Assembly: GCF_014323705.1 (NCBI RefSeq)
Contig: NZ_JABVEC010000013.1
Location: 1-64,000 of the forward strand
Length of the DNA stretch: 64,000 nt
From: Actinomadura alba
GTDB taxonomy: Bacteria; Actinomycetota; Actinomycetes; Streptosporangiales; Streptosporangiaceae
Direction: 5' to 3'
Notes under the pieces: model-generated
The model's database searches: none
What the model was told of the DNA's origin: nothing
What the model saw: only the letters and a program-made list of their open reading frames with translations
Position numbers and translations under genes: made by a program
Shown: positions 16,369 through 24,292 of the stretch, piece by piece
Position numbering within the stretch: position 1 is the stretch's first letter
Layout of the letters: the number at the start of each line of letters is the position of its first letter

Positions 16369-16755
16369 ATGACTCTGCGACACAAAGCGTTCCTCGACCA
16401 CGTGAAGGAACGCGGTGAGTACGGCACTGTGGAGGAAGCCGAGCGCGCCGCCCGCGTGGTGCTCGCCCTGCTCGGCGCGCACGTGGTCGGCGAAGTCCGC
16501 GCCCAGCTCGCAGCCCGCCTGCCGGAGGACTTCGCCCTCATCCTCCTCAACCCGCTGCAGAGCGCCGAACCGCTGTCGCCGGAGCGGTTCGTGCGGGCGA
16601 CCGCAGCCTGGATCGAGGGCGCCACCGAGCAGACCGCGACGTGGGATGTCAGCGCAGTGCTGTCCACGGTCGCCGACACCGCCGGCGACGACCTCCTCAA
16701 AGAGCAGCTCCCCGCCGGTTACGACCTCCTCTTCGGCCGCCCCCAGCCCACCTGA
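16369..16755 (+). CDS. DUF2267 domain protein (first copy)
   Basis: 128 aa. FLDHVKERGEYGTVEEAERAARVVLALLGAHVVGEVRAQLAARLPEDFALIL and QLPAGYDLLFGRP match DUF2267, an all-helical family of unknown function often encoded near small heat-shock proteins. The ATG at 16369 follows AAGGGGTGG. It lies 95 bases after hsp20 and 65 bases before a second DUF2267 gene, so all three are probably one heat-induced transcript. Confidence 0.85.
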   Translation: MTLRHKAFLDHVKERGEYGTVEEAERAARVVLALLGAHVVGEVRAQLAARLPEDFALILLNPLQSAEPLSPERFVRATAAWIEGATEQTATWDVSAVLSTVADTAGDDLLKEQLPAGYDLLFGRPQPT

Positions 16756-16820
16756 CCACTAGCTCGGTGCCGCACACCGGCACCACCCCCACCCTGGCTC
16801 CACGAAAGGCATGCACCGCA

Positions 16821-17264
16821 GTGATCACCGACGTGCGCGTACCGCTTGAGCACCAGCAGCCATACGGGACGGCGTACGAGCAGATGCTGGAGAAGGTCCG
16901 CTACGAAGGCGCCTACCCCACCCGCGAGAAAGCCGACGAAGCCGTCCGCCTGGTCCTCGCGGGGCTGGGACGCCAGCTGACCGGCGACGAACGCGTCGAC
17001 CTGGCCGCCCGGCTGCCCCTGGAGGCCGCACGCGTCCTGACCGCGCAGATCCCCGACACCGAGCCCCTGACCGGCTGGGCCTTCGTCAAGGACCTCGCCG
17101 CCCGCACCGGCGCCTCCCTCGCCACCACCCGCTGGGACACCGGCTCCGTCTTCTCCGCCGTCACGGCCTGCACCGGCCCCGACCTCATCAACCGCATCCT
17201 CCACCAGCTCCCCTCCGGCTACGCGCTGCTGTTCGGCCGCGCCGAACTCACCCCCGCCACGTAA
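16821..17264 (+). CDS. DUF2267 domain protein (second copy)
   Basis: 147 aa from GTG 16821. YEQMLEKVRYEGAYPTREKADEAVRLVLAGLGRQLTGDERVDLAARLP and QLPSGYALLFGRAEL mirror the preceding protein along the whole length, so the pair arose by tandem duplication. It has a longer N-terminus (ITDVRVPLEHQQPYG). GAAAGG is the only nearby ribosome-binding candidate. Function unknown. It ends the hsp20 operon before two hairpins. Confidence 0.85.
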   Translation: MITDVRVPLEHQQPYGTAYEQMLEKVRYEGAYPTREKADEAVRLVLAGLGRQLTGDERVDLAARLPLEAARVLTAQIPDTEPLTGWAFVKDLAARTGASLATTRWDTGSVFSAVTACTGPDLINRILHQLPSGYALLFGRAELTPAT

Positions 17265-17280
17265 ACGGGCACCCGGCACC

Positions 17281-17301
17281 CGGGGCCGCAAAAGGGCCCC
17301 G
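17281..17301 (+). terminator. Short hairpin after DUF2267 gene
   Basis: CGGGGCC / GGCCCCG form a 7-bp stem with loop GCAAAAG, 17 bases after the stop codon. It precedes the stronger hairpin 30 bases on. Confidence 0.5.
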
Positions 17302-17332
17302 CCCAGATCCGCACCGACCGGGCCCGTAAAGA

Positions 17333-17368
17333 CGGAAGTCCCCGATCCGCCGCGATCGGGGACTTCCG
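17333..17368 (+). terminator. Strong terminator of the hsp20 operon
   Basis: A perfect 15-bp stem (17333-17347 with 17354-17368) closes a CGCCGC loop. It lies about 70 bases after the second DUF2267 stop. Confidence 0.85.
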
Positions 17369-17407
17369 CCCTGTCGCTCAGTGCGCCCAACCGGTGTGTA
17401 GCTGTGC

Positions 17408-18067
17408 GTGACGACCGCCGCAGGCGGCAATTCTCGCAAACGGTCCTTTGCGCGAGCAAGATCAGAAACGGGCCACCGGACTCCCGCCGAACCCGGATTC
17501 GTTCGCAGAGCGTTGGCGGACGAGGACGCCGACGCCGACGAGACCGGCTACCGCACGGTGGAGCTCGCGGTCCGGGAGTCCGGCTTGGAGTGGACCCTCG
17601 TGCGCCCCGGCGAGTTCGCGGCGAACTGGCTCGACTACGCGCCCGACGTGCGTGCCCGGCGCGAGGTACGGCGGCCCCACGGCGAGGCGGTCAGCCGCCC
17701 CACCCACGAGGCCGACATCGCGTCGCTGGCCGCGACCGCCTTGCTCGAGGAGGGGCACGCCGGGCGGACCTACACGTTCGCCGGGCCGCAGGCCCTGACC
17801 GTTGCCGAGCAGGTACGGATCATCGGCGCGGCCGTTGGCGCGGAGGTCCGCTTCGTCGAGCTCACCCCCGAGCAGGCCCGCGAGGAGTGGTACGACCCCG
17901 AGCAGGGCATGGACCACGCGGTCATCGACTGGCTGCTCGACCTGTACGGCAGGTCGGTGGGCGGTGATGGAGCGGTCGCAGACGCCGGCGACTTCGAGCG
18001 GGTCGTCGGTCGTCCGCCGCGCACCTTCGCGCAGTGGGCGGCCGACCACGCCGAGGACTTCCGCTAG
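17408..18067 (+). pseudogene. N-terminally truncated NmrA-like NAD(P)-binding protein
   Basis: The frame encodes up to 219 aa, but only residues from about 40 on look real: DETGYRTVELAVRESGLEWTLVRPGEFAANWL, then HEADIASLAATALLEEGHAGRTYTFAGPQALTVAEQVRIIGAAVG and a closing VVGRPPRTFAQWAADHAEDF. This is the second half of an NmrA-like/atypical SDR protein of about 280 aa. The N-terminal Rossmann GATGxxG cofactor site is missing, and the preceding 100 bases do not encode it in any frame. No ribosome binding site is seen at the GTG. It is probably a dead fragment. Confidence 0.8.
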
Positions 18068-18154
18068 CGATCCGTCCGTCGGGTCCGGCCGCCGCGTCCG
18101 TCCGTACAGGTCGGTCGTGGCAAGGTGGTCGGACTGAGGCGTGCAGGACAGAAA

Positions 18155-18184
18155 ACCGGCCCGGGCCGAGAGGCCCGGGCCGGT
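18155..18184 (-). terminator. Rho-independent terminator of the glycosidase gene
   Basis: A perfect 13-bp stem (ACCGGCCCGGGCC / GGCCCGGGCCGGT) with a four-base loop. Read on the minus strand it is followed by TTTTCTGTCC, a classical terminator tail, 20 bases after the glycosidase stop. Confidence 0.9.
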
Positions 18185-18203
18185 CATGGCGGTGGTGGCG
18201 GCG

Positions 18204-19460
18204 TCAGTGCCCGCCGCCGTGGTATCGCGTGTTCATGAAGACGAGGGCGTCACCGACGGCCCGCTCGGTCGTGCCGCTCGGCCGGTTCACCAGTGCGCCG
18301 CCGACCGACATGGTGGTGGAGCCGCCGCCGTCGAGGTTGATCGCGTCGTGCATGCGCAGCGCGTCGGCGACGGCCGCGGTCTCGTCCATCGTGGTGCCGA
18401 CACTGGTGGCCATGCGACCGTCGATCGTCGCGAGCACGATCTTCTTGTCCCGCGTCGTGCCGGCGATGGTACGGGGATTGCGCTGGAAGAAGCTGTCCGA
18501 ACCGGCCGGTACCACGATCTCGCCGTCCGCCGTGAGCCGGTAGCGGCCGTTCACGCCGTACAGCCCCTTGCGCGCGGCGAGCTTCTCACCCCGCTCGTCG
18601 ACCAGTGTGGAGGTCTGCTTGACGCATCCCTGTCCCGTCACCTGCAGCAGGGACGCCGCTTCCCGGCCCGTCGCCTGCAGTGACGTCTGACCGTCCGCCA
18701 GCGCTGTGCCACGGGTCGCCGACGTACGCACCACGCAGCCGCGCCGGTCGAGGACGACCTCCACGCCCGCCCCGGACGGGGTGGCGTCGGCGAACTCGGG
18801 GGTGAACCGCACCACGTCGCCGGGCACCGTGCACTGGGTCTGGTCGGGCAGAGCGGCGCAAGCGGCGGGAACGACCGGCGGGTGGTTGATGAACTCCAGC
18901 GGCAGTGTGGCCTTGGTCGTACGGTTCTGCACGCTGCCGGTCCAGCTCAGCTTGCCCATGAGGACCCGGTTGCTCTTCGCGTCCACGACGAAGTTCGCCT
19001 CGGCGTTGTCGGCGGTCGGCTCGCTGAGGAGCTTCCCATCGAACAGGCCCAGGCCCACCGGGTCACCGGGGTACTGCGCGCTGGCGGTGAAGGTGAAGAA
19101 AGAGGCGTTGACCCCGGCCAGGGCGCCGGAGGAGCGGACGAGGTCGGTCGTCTTCTCCACCTTGGCCAGGTCCGGCCCGTAGGTCGCCGCGAGATGCCCG
19201 CGGGTCTTCCTGGGGTCGATCGTCAGTACGTTGACCACCCAGGGACCACGGGTCGTGGTGTTGATCTGGTCGGCCGGGGCGGGGTCGGTCCCGCGGACGA
19301 TGCGGGTCAAAGTGACGCCGTCGGCCAAGTTCTGGCTGCTGCGCGTCTCGGTCAGGTCGGCATCGCCCAGCGGAAGGGCCGCGTCAGCGGCGGTGGCGTG
19401 GCCTGCCGGGGCGAGAACGAGGGTCAGGGCGGCCGTCATGGCCGCAGCGGCACGCTTCAT
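18204..19460 (-). CDS. Secreted phosphodiester glycosidase family protein
   Basis: 418 aa from ATG 19460. Residues 1-25 (MKRAAAAMTAALTLVLAPAGHATA) are a Sec signal peptide. The C-terminal half (about 260-418) carries the NAGPA/DUF2233 domain with LATIDGRMATSVGTTMDETAAVADALRMHDAINLDGGGSTTM. The human relative removes GlcNAc from mannose-6-phosphate; bacterial members are thought to act on exopolysaccharide or wall phosphodiesters. The N-terminal half (GVTLTRIVRG, WVVNVLTIDP) is normal for the family. A start ten codons upstream is possible but would spoil the signal peptide. It is a single-gene transcript with its own terminator. Confidence 0.9.
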   Translation of the reverse strand: MKRAAAAMTAALTLVLAPAGHATAADAALPLGDADLTETRSSQNLADGVTLTRIVRGTDPAPADQINTTTRGPWVVNVLTIDPRKTRGHLAATYGPDLAKVEKTTDLVRSSGALAGVNASFFTFTASAQYPGDPVGLGLFDGKLLSEPTADNAEANFVVDAKSNRVLMGKLSWTGSVQNRTTKATLPLEFINHPPVVPAACAALPDQTQCTVPGDVVRFTPEFADATPSGAGVEVVLDRRGCVVRTSATRGTALADGQTSLQATGREAASLLQVTGQGCVKQTSTLVDERGEKLAARKGLYGVNGRYRLTADGEIVVPAGSDSFFQRNPRTIAGTTRDKKIVLATIDGRMATSVGTTMDETAAVADALRMHDAINLDGGGSTTMSVGGALVNRPSGTTERAVGDALVFMNTRYHGGGH

Positions 19461-19606
19461 CCTGGATACATAGCGGGGATTCGAAGTCACGCATGCGAGC
19501 TTTTTCGATCACGACGAACTTTTACCACCGTGCCAACTGATCAATTGGCGACATATGGGTGAAAGACTCCGCTTCCCCGAAGGTTCGCGGGACGGCCGCA
19601 CGCCGG

Positions 19607-20095
19607 TCAGGGTCCGCTGTTCCGATCGCCTCCGGGCCCGGTCGCCTGGCGCGCAATCCCGGTCAGCATCGCGACGAGCCGCTCACGATCGGCTGGCTCG
19701 AGCCAGCCGAAGAGCCGGTCGCCCACGGTCGCCGCGGCCGTGCCGCCTTCGCGGGCCTTCCTGCGCCCCTCTGGCGTCAGCTCGATCGCGTACGACCGGC
19801 GATCGCGAGCGTCTCGGTTGCGGGTGGCCAGGCCGCGTCGCTCCAGTTCATCCATGATCCGGACCATGGCGGACTTGTCCAGGTCGAGGAGCGCGCTGAG
19901 ACGCCGCTGGCTGGCCGGGCCGTCGCGGTCGAGGGCCGCGAGGACGCCGTAGTGACGTGCCTCGATGTTCAGAGGGGCGAGCGCCTCGTTGAGCGCGCGT
20001 CGCGCGTACTGGTGCGCGGTGGCCAGGAGAGCGCCGAGCACCACATCATCGCTGACAGGGTCGCCGGCGGTCTCTGGAGGTGGGGTCGGCACCAT
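19607..20095 (-). CDS. MarR-family regulator next to amidohydrolase
   Basis: 162 aa with a complete MarR winged helix: IEARHYGVLAALDRDGPASQRRLSALLDLDKSAMVRIMDELERRGLATRNRDARDRRSYAIELTPEGR (about 44-112). It is divergent from the amidohydrolase gene, and the 79-base region between them holds a perfect inverted repeat. It probably represses that gene in response to an aromatic compound. TAATAT lies only a few bases before the ATG, so GTG 20092 or a leaderless start is possible. Confidence 0.9.
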   Translation of the reverse strand: MVPTPPPETAGDPVSDDVVLGALLATAHQYARRALNEALAPLNIEARHYGVLAALDRDGPASQRRLSALLDLDKSAMVRIMDELERRGLATRNRDARDRRSYAIELTPEGRRKAREGGTAAATVGDRLFGWLEPADRERLVAMLTGIARQATGPGGDRNSGP

Positions 20096-20119
20096 CCCAT
20101 ATTAGGGGGATGGCTCCAT

Positions 20120-20135
20120 AGTCTCGGTTGAGACT
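20120..20135. promoter_or_regulatory. Candidate MarR operator overlapping a promoter
   Basis: AGTCTC-GGTT-GAGACT is a perfect 6-bp inverted repeat. TTGAGA within it (20128-20133) can act as a -35, with TAATCA or AATCAT about 16-17 bases on as -10, in front of the amidohydrolase gene. Confidence 0.65.
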
Positions 20136-20174
20136 GTCTCGGATGCTTCTAATCATGACGACAAGGAGCCCTTC

Positions 20175-21229
20175 ATGGTCACGCCATCGATGAGCCGCCG
20201 TACCGCCCTGCGCGCCGGCGTACTGGCCACCGCCGCGGTGAGTGTCGGGGCGGCGGTGCCGGCGACCGCGAGCGGCACGGGCCGGATCGACACCCATCAC
20301 CACGCCGTTCCCCCCGCGATGCGGAAGTGGGCGGTCGACAATGGCCTGCTGCCGCCGGAGGGCGGCCCGAACTGGGGCCAGTGGGATCTTCAGGCGACAC
20401 TCGATGCGATGGACGACAACGGGATCGCCATGGGCATCGCCTCCGCCCCGGCCCCGGCCGTCGCGTTCCGCGACCGTGCCCTCGCGGCCTCCGGCGCGCG
20501 CACGATCAACGAGTCCCTGGCCGACCTGGTCAGAGACCACCCGCGCCGCTTCGGATTCTTCGCCTACCTCCCGCTTCTCCACATCGACGTGGCCCTGAGC
20601 GAGGCCGCGTACGCGCTCGATGAACTGGGTGCCGACGGCGTGCTCCTGATGAACACCGCCGGCGGCCGTTACCTCGGCGACAAGGCCTTCGATCCGGTGT
20701 TCGCAGAACTGAACCGGCGGCGTGCGGTCGTCATGACCCACCCGGACGCGCTCCCGGAGGATCCCGAACCCCTGCCCGGCGTCGAGAACTCGGTCGCCGA
20801 CTTCATGTTCGACACCACCCGGTGCGCCCTCAACCTGATCACATCGGGAACCGTGGACCGCTACCCGCGTTTGTCGATCATCCTGTCCCACGGTGGGGGC
20901 TTTCTCCCCTACATCGGCGGCGCGTCGAACGCGCGGGCAGGCGCGGCGAGGGCCCCGACCCGGGCGCCTTCCGCAGAGCGCTGAAGCGGTTCCACTACGA
21001 CACCGCCCTGCCGATGTCGCCCTACGCCACACCCACGCTCCTCAACGCCGTCGGGCCGGACCGCATCCTGTACGGCACCGATTGGCCCCAGGTCCAAGCT
21101 CCCGAAGTCGCCAGAGCCCGCCGAGCATTCGACCGGGACCCCGCCCTGAGCGACCGGAACCGTGCCGCCATCAACCGCCACAACGCCCTGCGCCTCCTGC
21201 CCGGCCTGCGCGATCGCCTGGAGTCCTGA
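20175..21229 (+). pseudogene. Frameshifted ACMSD-type amidohydrolase
   Basis: Two frames together give one amidohydrolase of about 350 aa. The first part has a Tat-like leader (SRRTALRAGVLATAAV), the metal-binding RIDTHHH (H41, H43) and SHGGGFLPYIGG. From about 20921 the protein continues in another frame: RRGEGPDPGAFRRALKRFHYDTALP and YGTDWPQVQAPE, which carries the conserved Asp. Insertion of one base near 20921 restores an uninterrupted PF04909 protein related to 2-amino-3-carboxymuconate or 6-methylsalicylate decarboxylases. AAGGAG precedes the ATG. Either the gene is dead or there is a sequencing error; both halves are otherwise intact. Confidence 0.88.
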
Positions 21230-21305
21230 CCCCGAGCCGGTGACGCGCCCAACGGCGGGACGCGACAGGGAGAGCGGCCGACGCACGACACCGTCTGGAG
21301 ATCGG

Positions 21306-22232
21306 TCAGTGCCTCGCGGGGCTGACCGCCGGCTCCGCGTTCTCGGCGGCCATGGCCGATTCGGCGGCCTGGTCGCGGCGGTATTCGCGCAAGGAGTAGG
21401 CGAATGCCGCGGCCCAGATGATCGCGATGGCGGTGTAGGCGAAGGCCCGGACGCCACCGGGAGCGTCGACCCAGTCACTGCGCAACAGGGTGCGCGCGTT
21501 GGTCAGGATGATGACGCCACCGACGGACGAGCCGAGGATCCGTGGCGGGATGTGGCGTACCAGCCAGGCGGCGATCGGAGCGGCGATCATGCCGCCGATC
21601 AGCAGGACGCCGACCCAGGTGAAGTCGATGTTCTCCGACCCGATGCCGACGATGAAGCCGGCGCTGGCGGCGATGGCGACCAGGAACTCGCTGGCGTCGA
21701 TCGAGCCGATCACCTTGCGCGGTGCCAGACGGCCGCTGGCCAGGATGGCGGGGGTACCGACCGGGCCCCACCCGCCACCGCCGGTGGCGTCGACGAAACC
21801 GGCGAGCAGGCCGAGCGGGGCCAGGAAGCGTTTGCGCAGCGGCTTGCCCATCCGGTCGCGCGGCAGGCCGGAGGTCGTGAACCGGACGAGGATGTACACG
21901 CCGAGAGTGAGCAGGATGAGCGACATGACCGGTGCCGCCGAGTCGGTCGACAGGTTCGACAGGAACGTCGCGCCGGCGAAGGCGCCGATCGCGCCGGGGA
22001 TGCCGATCCTGGTGACGACCTTCCAGTCGATGTTGTCGAACCGCCAGTGCGCGACCCCGGAAGCGAGGGTGGTGCCGATCTCGGCCAGGTGCACGGTGGC
22101 GGAGGTCGCCGCCGCGTTGGTCCCGATGGTGAGCAGCAGGGTGGTCGAGGTGACGCCGTAGGCCATGCCGAGGCTGCCGTCGACGAGCTGCGCGGCGAAG
22201 CCGACGAGCCCGAGCAGGACGAGCGTCCGCAC
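21306..22232 (-). CDS. Sulfite exporter TauE/SafE family permease
   Basis: 308-aa membrane protein with about eight hydrophobic helices in two halves. The first half begins GLVGFAAQLVDGSLGMAYGVTSTTLLL and the second GLLAGFVDATGGGGWGPVGTPAIL, the typical paired TauE motifs. It exports sulfite or sulfonates or related organic anions across the inner membrane. GTG 22232 follows AGGGAGAAC. The C-terminus is soluble and charged. It is a single gene; no sulfur genes are adjacent, so the substrate is open. Confidence 0.9.
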   Translation of the reverse strand: MRTLVLLGLVGFAAQLVDGSLGMAYGVTSTTLLLTIGTNAAATSATVHLAEIGTTLASGVAHWRFDNIDWKVVTRIGIPGAIGAFAGATFLSNLSTDSAAPVMSLILLTLGVYILVRFTTSGLPRDRMGKPLRKRFLAPLGLLAGFVDATGGGGWGPVGTPAILASGRLAPRKVIGSIDASEFLVAIAASAGFIVGIGSENIDFTWVGVLLIGGMIAAPIAAWLVRHIPPRILGSSVGGVIILTNARTLLRSDWVDAPGGVRAFAYTAIAIIWAAAFAYSLREYRRDQAAESAMAAENAEPAVSPARH

Positions 22233-22521
22233 CGCGTTCTCCCTTCGGTGTGTCCACTACGTGGTCGGAGTCGTTCGGGTCATCGGGGCGCCGCGCTCGC
22301 CGCGGCGAGCCGAGCCGGGGCGCGGAAGTGCGCCGTGCGCTCAGGCAGCGCACGGGGGCCCCGGTGTGTCGATGGCCAGGGGCTGACGATCTGCTGCCGA
22401 CGTCTCAGCCCGGACACAGGGCACTGGCGACGCGGCACAGATCGACATGCTCGCGGGAGACCAGCCGAGTGCCTCTCTTCATGATTGCGACGATAAGCGC
22501 AACCCGGGCACTAAACAACTA
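22233..22521. other. Intergenic stretch upstream of tauE-like gene
   Basis: With the hairpin that follows, this is a 324-base gap between two minus-strand genes. No coding frame with family similarity is seen. It should contain the promoter of the TauE gene; no unambiguous promoter or riboswitch was recognised. Confidence 0.5.
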
Positions 22522-22540
22522 AGCAGGTAGGAAACCTGCT
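22522..22540 (-). terminator. Terminator-like hairpin after MarR gene
   Basis: AGCAGGT / ACCTGCT is a 7-bp stem with a five-base loop. On the minus strand it is followed by the T-rich TAGTTGTTTAG, 16 bases after the MarR stop. Confidence 0.6.
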
Positions 22541-22556
22541 ATAAGAGGTGACCCTG

Positions 22557-23018
22557 CTAGCCGGGATCCCCTCGCAACCGGCTCGCGTGACGCCTCTGGT
22601 TATCGAGTGCGCAGGACAGGAACTTCACGATCAGTTCCAGCTCGGCCACGCTGAACTGGCGTAGTTCGGTCTGAGCATCGTTCAGAATCGGCCCCCAGAT
22701 CTCCATGGTGAGCCGCTCGGCCCGTTCGGTGAGGCGAACGAGGACGCGGCGCCGGTCCGAGTGGTCGCGGACCCGTTGGGCGAGACCGGCCCGTTCCAGC
22801 CGATCGATGACGGTCGTCGTGGCACCACCGGTGAGCCCGGCGGTCGTCGCCAGCTCGCCCGCGGTCAGCGCGCCCCGTGCGCTCAACCGGCTCAGACAGC
22901 GCAGGTCCGTGCGATTGATGCCGAGGCGCCGGGCCGCCAGCTCGTCGATGAGATCGGTGGCGTCCTGGAGTTCCTGTACCGCCCTGGTCAGGGCGTGGAT
23001 CTCTTTTTCCTTTGACAA
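22557..23018 (-). CDS. MarR-family regulator divergent from GNAT gene
   Basis: 153 aa. The winged helix is clear: LGINRTDLRCLSRLSARGALTAGELATTAGLTGGATTTVIDRLERAGLAQRVRDHSDRRRVLVRLT (about 32-97). The protein starts with TTG 23018 (MSKEKEIHAL), six bases after AAGGG. It is divergent from a GNAT acetyltransferase across 63 bases that contain a promoter and an inverted repeat, so it probably controls both genes. Confidence 0.88.
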   Translation of the reverse strand: MSKEKEIHALTRAVQELQDATDLIDELAARRLGINRTDLRCLSRLSARGALTAGELATTAGLTGGATTTVIDRLERAGLAQRVRDHSDRRRVLVRLTERAERLTMEIWGPILNDAQTELRQFSVAELELIVKFLSCALDNQRRHASRLRGDPG

Positions 23019-23059
23019 TCTAACCCTTAGAAAACTAAATTATCTGCCGTCCAGCAGAT
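23012..23059 (+). promoter_or_regulatory. Promoter of GNAT gene with inverted repeat
   Basis: TTGACA (23012-23017), an 18-base spacer and TAAATT (23036-23041) give a near-consensus promoter. ATCTGC-N6-GCAGAT (23042-23059) begins directly after the -10 box, where a bound MarR protein would block initiation. The -35 box overlaps the first codons of the divergent MarR gene. Confidence 0.75.
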
Positions 23060-23081
23060 TTTAGACCCCCAGGGGGCGTTC

Positions 23082-23654
23082 GTGCCAGACCACCGGATCG
23101 ACCTGCGTCAGGCCACAGCCGACGACATCCCCGACCTGCTCGTGCTCATGGACTCGGTACTCGAATGGCTCGTCGCATGCGGCCGACCACAGCAGTGGGG
23201 AACTGTGCCGTTCTCCCGAATTCCGGGGTTCCCCGATCGCGTCTCGGACTGGGTCGCTCAGGGCGTCATCACGCTTGCCGAGCGGAAGGGCAAGTGTGTG
23301 GGGTTCCTCGCCGCGGCACCGGTTGTTCCGCCACGCGTCCCCGCCGGGCTGGTTCCGGAAGGGTCGATGTTCGTGCACACCGTGATGTCCGACCGCGGCC
23401 CCGACGGCCGAGGCGTCGGTTCGGCGCTCATGAACGAAGCCGAGTCCCGTGCCAGGACGCAGAACGCTCCCGCGCTGGCGCTGGACCACTGGGCGGGAAG
23501 CGCTGAACTCGCGCGCATCTACGACCAGCGTGGCTACGTCAAAGTGGCGGAATACGACGAGGAGCAAGGCGGAAGGTCAGTCCGCAACGCCGTACGGGTC
23601 CATCGCCTCTCCTCCGGCCCTACAGGTCGAGCTCTCCGGTCTGAATCCGGTTGA
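23082..23654 (+). CDS. GNAT family N-acetyltransferase
   Basis: 190-aa acetyltransferase. IDLRQATADDIPDLLVLMDSVLEW starts the fold, FVHTVMSDRGPDGRGVGSALMNEAESRA (97-124) contains the acetyl-CoA pyrophosphate loop GRGVGSA, and ARIYDQRGYVKVAEYD is the closing strand. The acceptor substrate cannot be deduced. It uses GTG 23082. The last 35 bases overlap the convergent DUF397 gene. MarR control is likely. Confidence 0.87.
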   Translation: MPDHRIDLRQATADDIPDLLVLMDSVLEWLVACGRPQQWGTVPFSRIPGFPDRVSDWVAQGVITLAERKGKCVGFLAAAPVVPPRVPAGLVPEGSMFVHTVMSDRGPDGRGVGSALMNEAESRARTQNAPALALDHWAGSAELARIYDQRGYVKVAEYDEEQGGRSVRNAVRVHRLSSGPTGRALRSESG

Positions 23655-23811
23655 GCAGTTCGGCGAAGGCGGCCGGGGTGATGGTGAGGTGGCCGGCGTC
23701 GGGGTTCTTGCTGTCCCTGAGGCCGACGGCGCCGGGGAGCCGGGCGGCCTCGACACAGTCATTCCCCGAGCCGTCGCTGCAGGTGCTCTTGCGCCATGTG
23801 GGGTTGTTCAT
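23620..23811 (-). CDS. DUF397 protein, orphan
   Basis: 63 aa: PTWRKSTCSDGSGNDCVEAA, then VGLRDSKNPDAGHLTITPAAFAELL is the full DUF397 pattern. DUF397 proteins in actinomycetes normally pair with an XRE regulator, and some of these pairs behave as regulator/antagonist systems. No XRE gene is present here, so it is an orphan. The ATG at 23811 follows GAGAGGA. Just upstream lie two copies of a structured 71-bp repeat. Confidence 0.88.
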   Translation of the reverse strand: MNNPTWRKSTCSDGSGNDCVEAARLPGAVGLRDSKNPDAGHLTITPAAFAELLNRIQTGELDL

Positions 23812-23874
23812 GCTCGGTCCTCTCGTTGCCCAGTCAGTCGGGCTCGTTCCAAGCCCAATCGGTCTGCGGAAGCT

Positions 23875-23945
23875 TGTCCAGTGTCGGAGAACGCACGACC
23901 GTCGCGGGCGTCGGTGGTGCATACGCCGACACTGAAGGCCGTTCT
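23875..23945. repeat. 71-bp palindromic repeat, copy 1
   Basis: It shares an identical 26-base left block and a nearly identical 35-base right block with the copy at 24145; only a 10-base centre is unrelated. CAGTGTCGG (23879-23887) and CCGACACTG (23926-23934) pair as outer arms. AGAACG and CGTTCT form an alternative pairing. Confidence 0.85.
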
Positions 23946-24144
23946 GTCGTGTTCCCTGGCGGTCATCGTGTGGAGCAGGCCGATTCCGGCGGCACGCCGA
24001 GCACGTCCGCCCGCTACGCCTGGTCGACGGCCCGCGGCCGTTGGTCGTTGGCCGGATCCGGACGGCGGCCAATCCTCCCGGCATGGCGCGAACGAATACG
24101 TCGTGACCGCGCCGGGGAGCCGTCCCCGGTGATGACTGCTGCTC

Positions 24145-24215
24145 TGTCCAGTGTCGGAGAACGCACGACCTCTTCGGCCATCGGTGGTGCATATGCCGAC
24201 ACTGAACGCCGTTCT
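24145..24215. repeat. 71-bp palindromic repeat, copy 2
   Basis: Direct repeat of 23875-23945 exactly 270 bases on. The outer arms CAGTGTCGG / CCGACACTG are conserved, and the central 10 bases differ completely. No open frame is conserved between the copies, so the DNA or RNA structure is what has been kept. The 199 bases between copies hold no recognisable gene. Confidence 0.85.
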
Positions 24216-24292
24216 CAGCAGCCTGTTCCTCACCCGAGGACCGACAGGGGCTGGTCAAGGTCGAGTTCTTTGCTCGCGCGCGTGGTCTCGGC

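Noticed and set aside
14262..17407. The region around the Tn3 remnant as an intact genomic island with attachment sites.
   Set aside because: No integrase, tRNA end, or matching direct repeats at the borders could be found.
23875..24215. The 71-bp repeats as integron attC sites.
   Set aside because: There is no AAC/GTT core arrangement, no integron integrase and no cassette genes between the copies.
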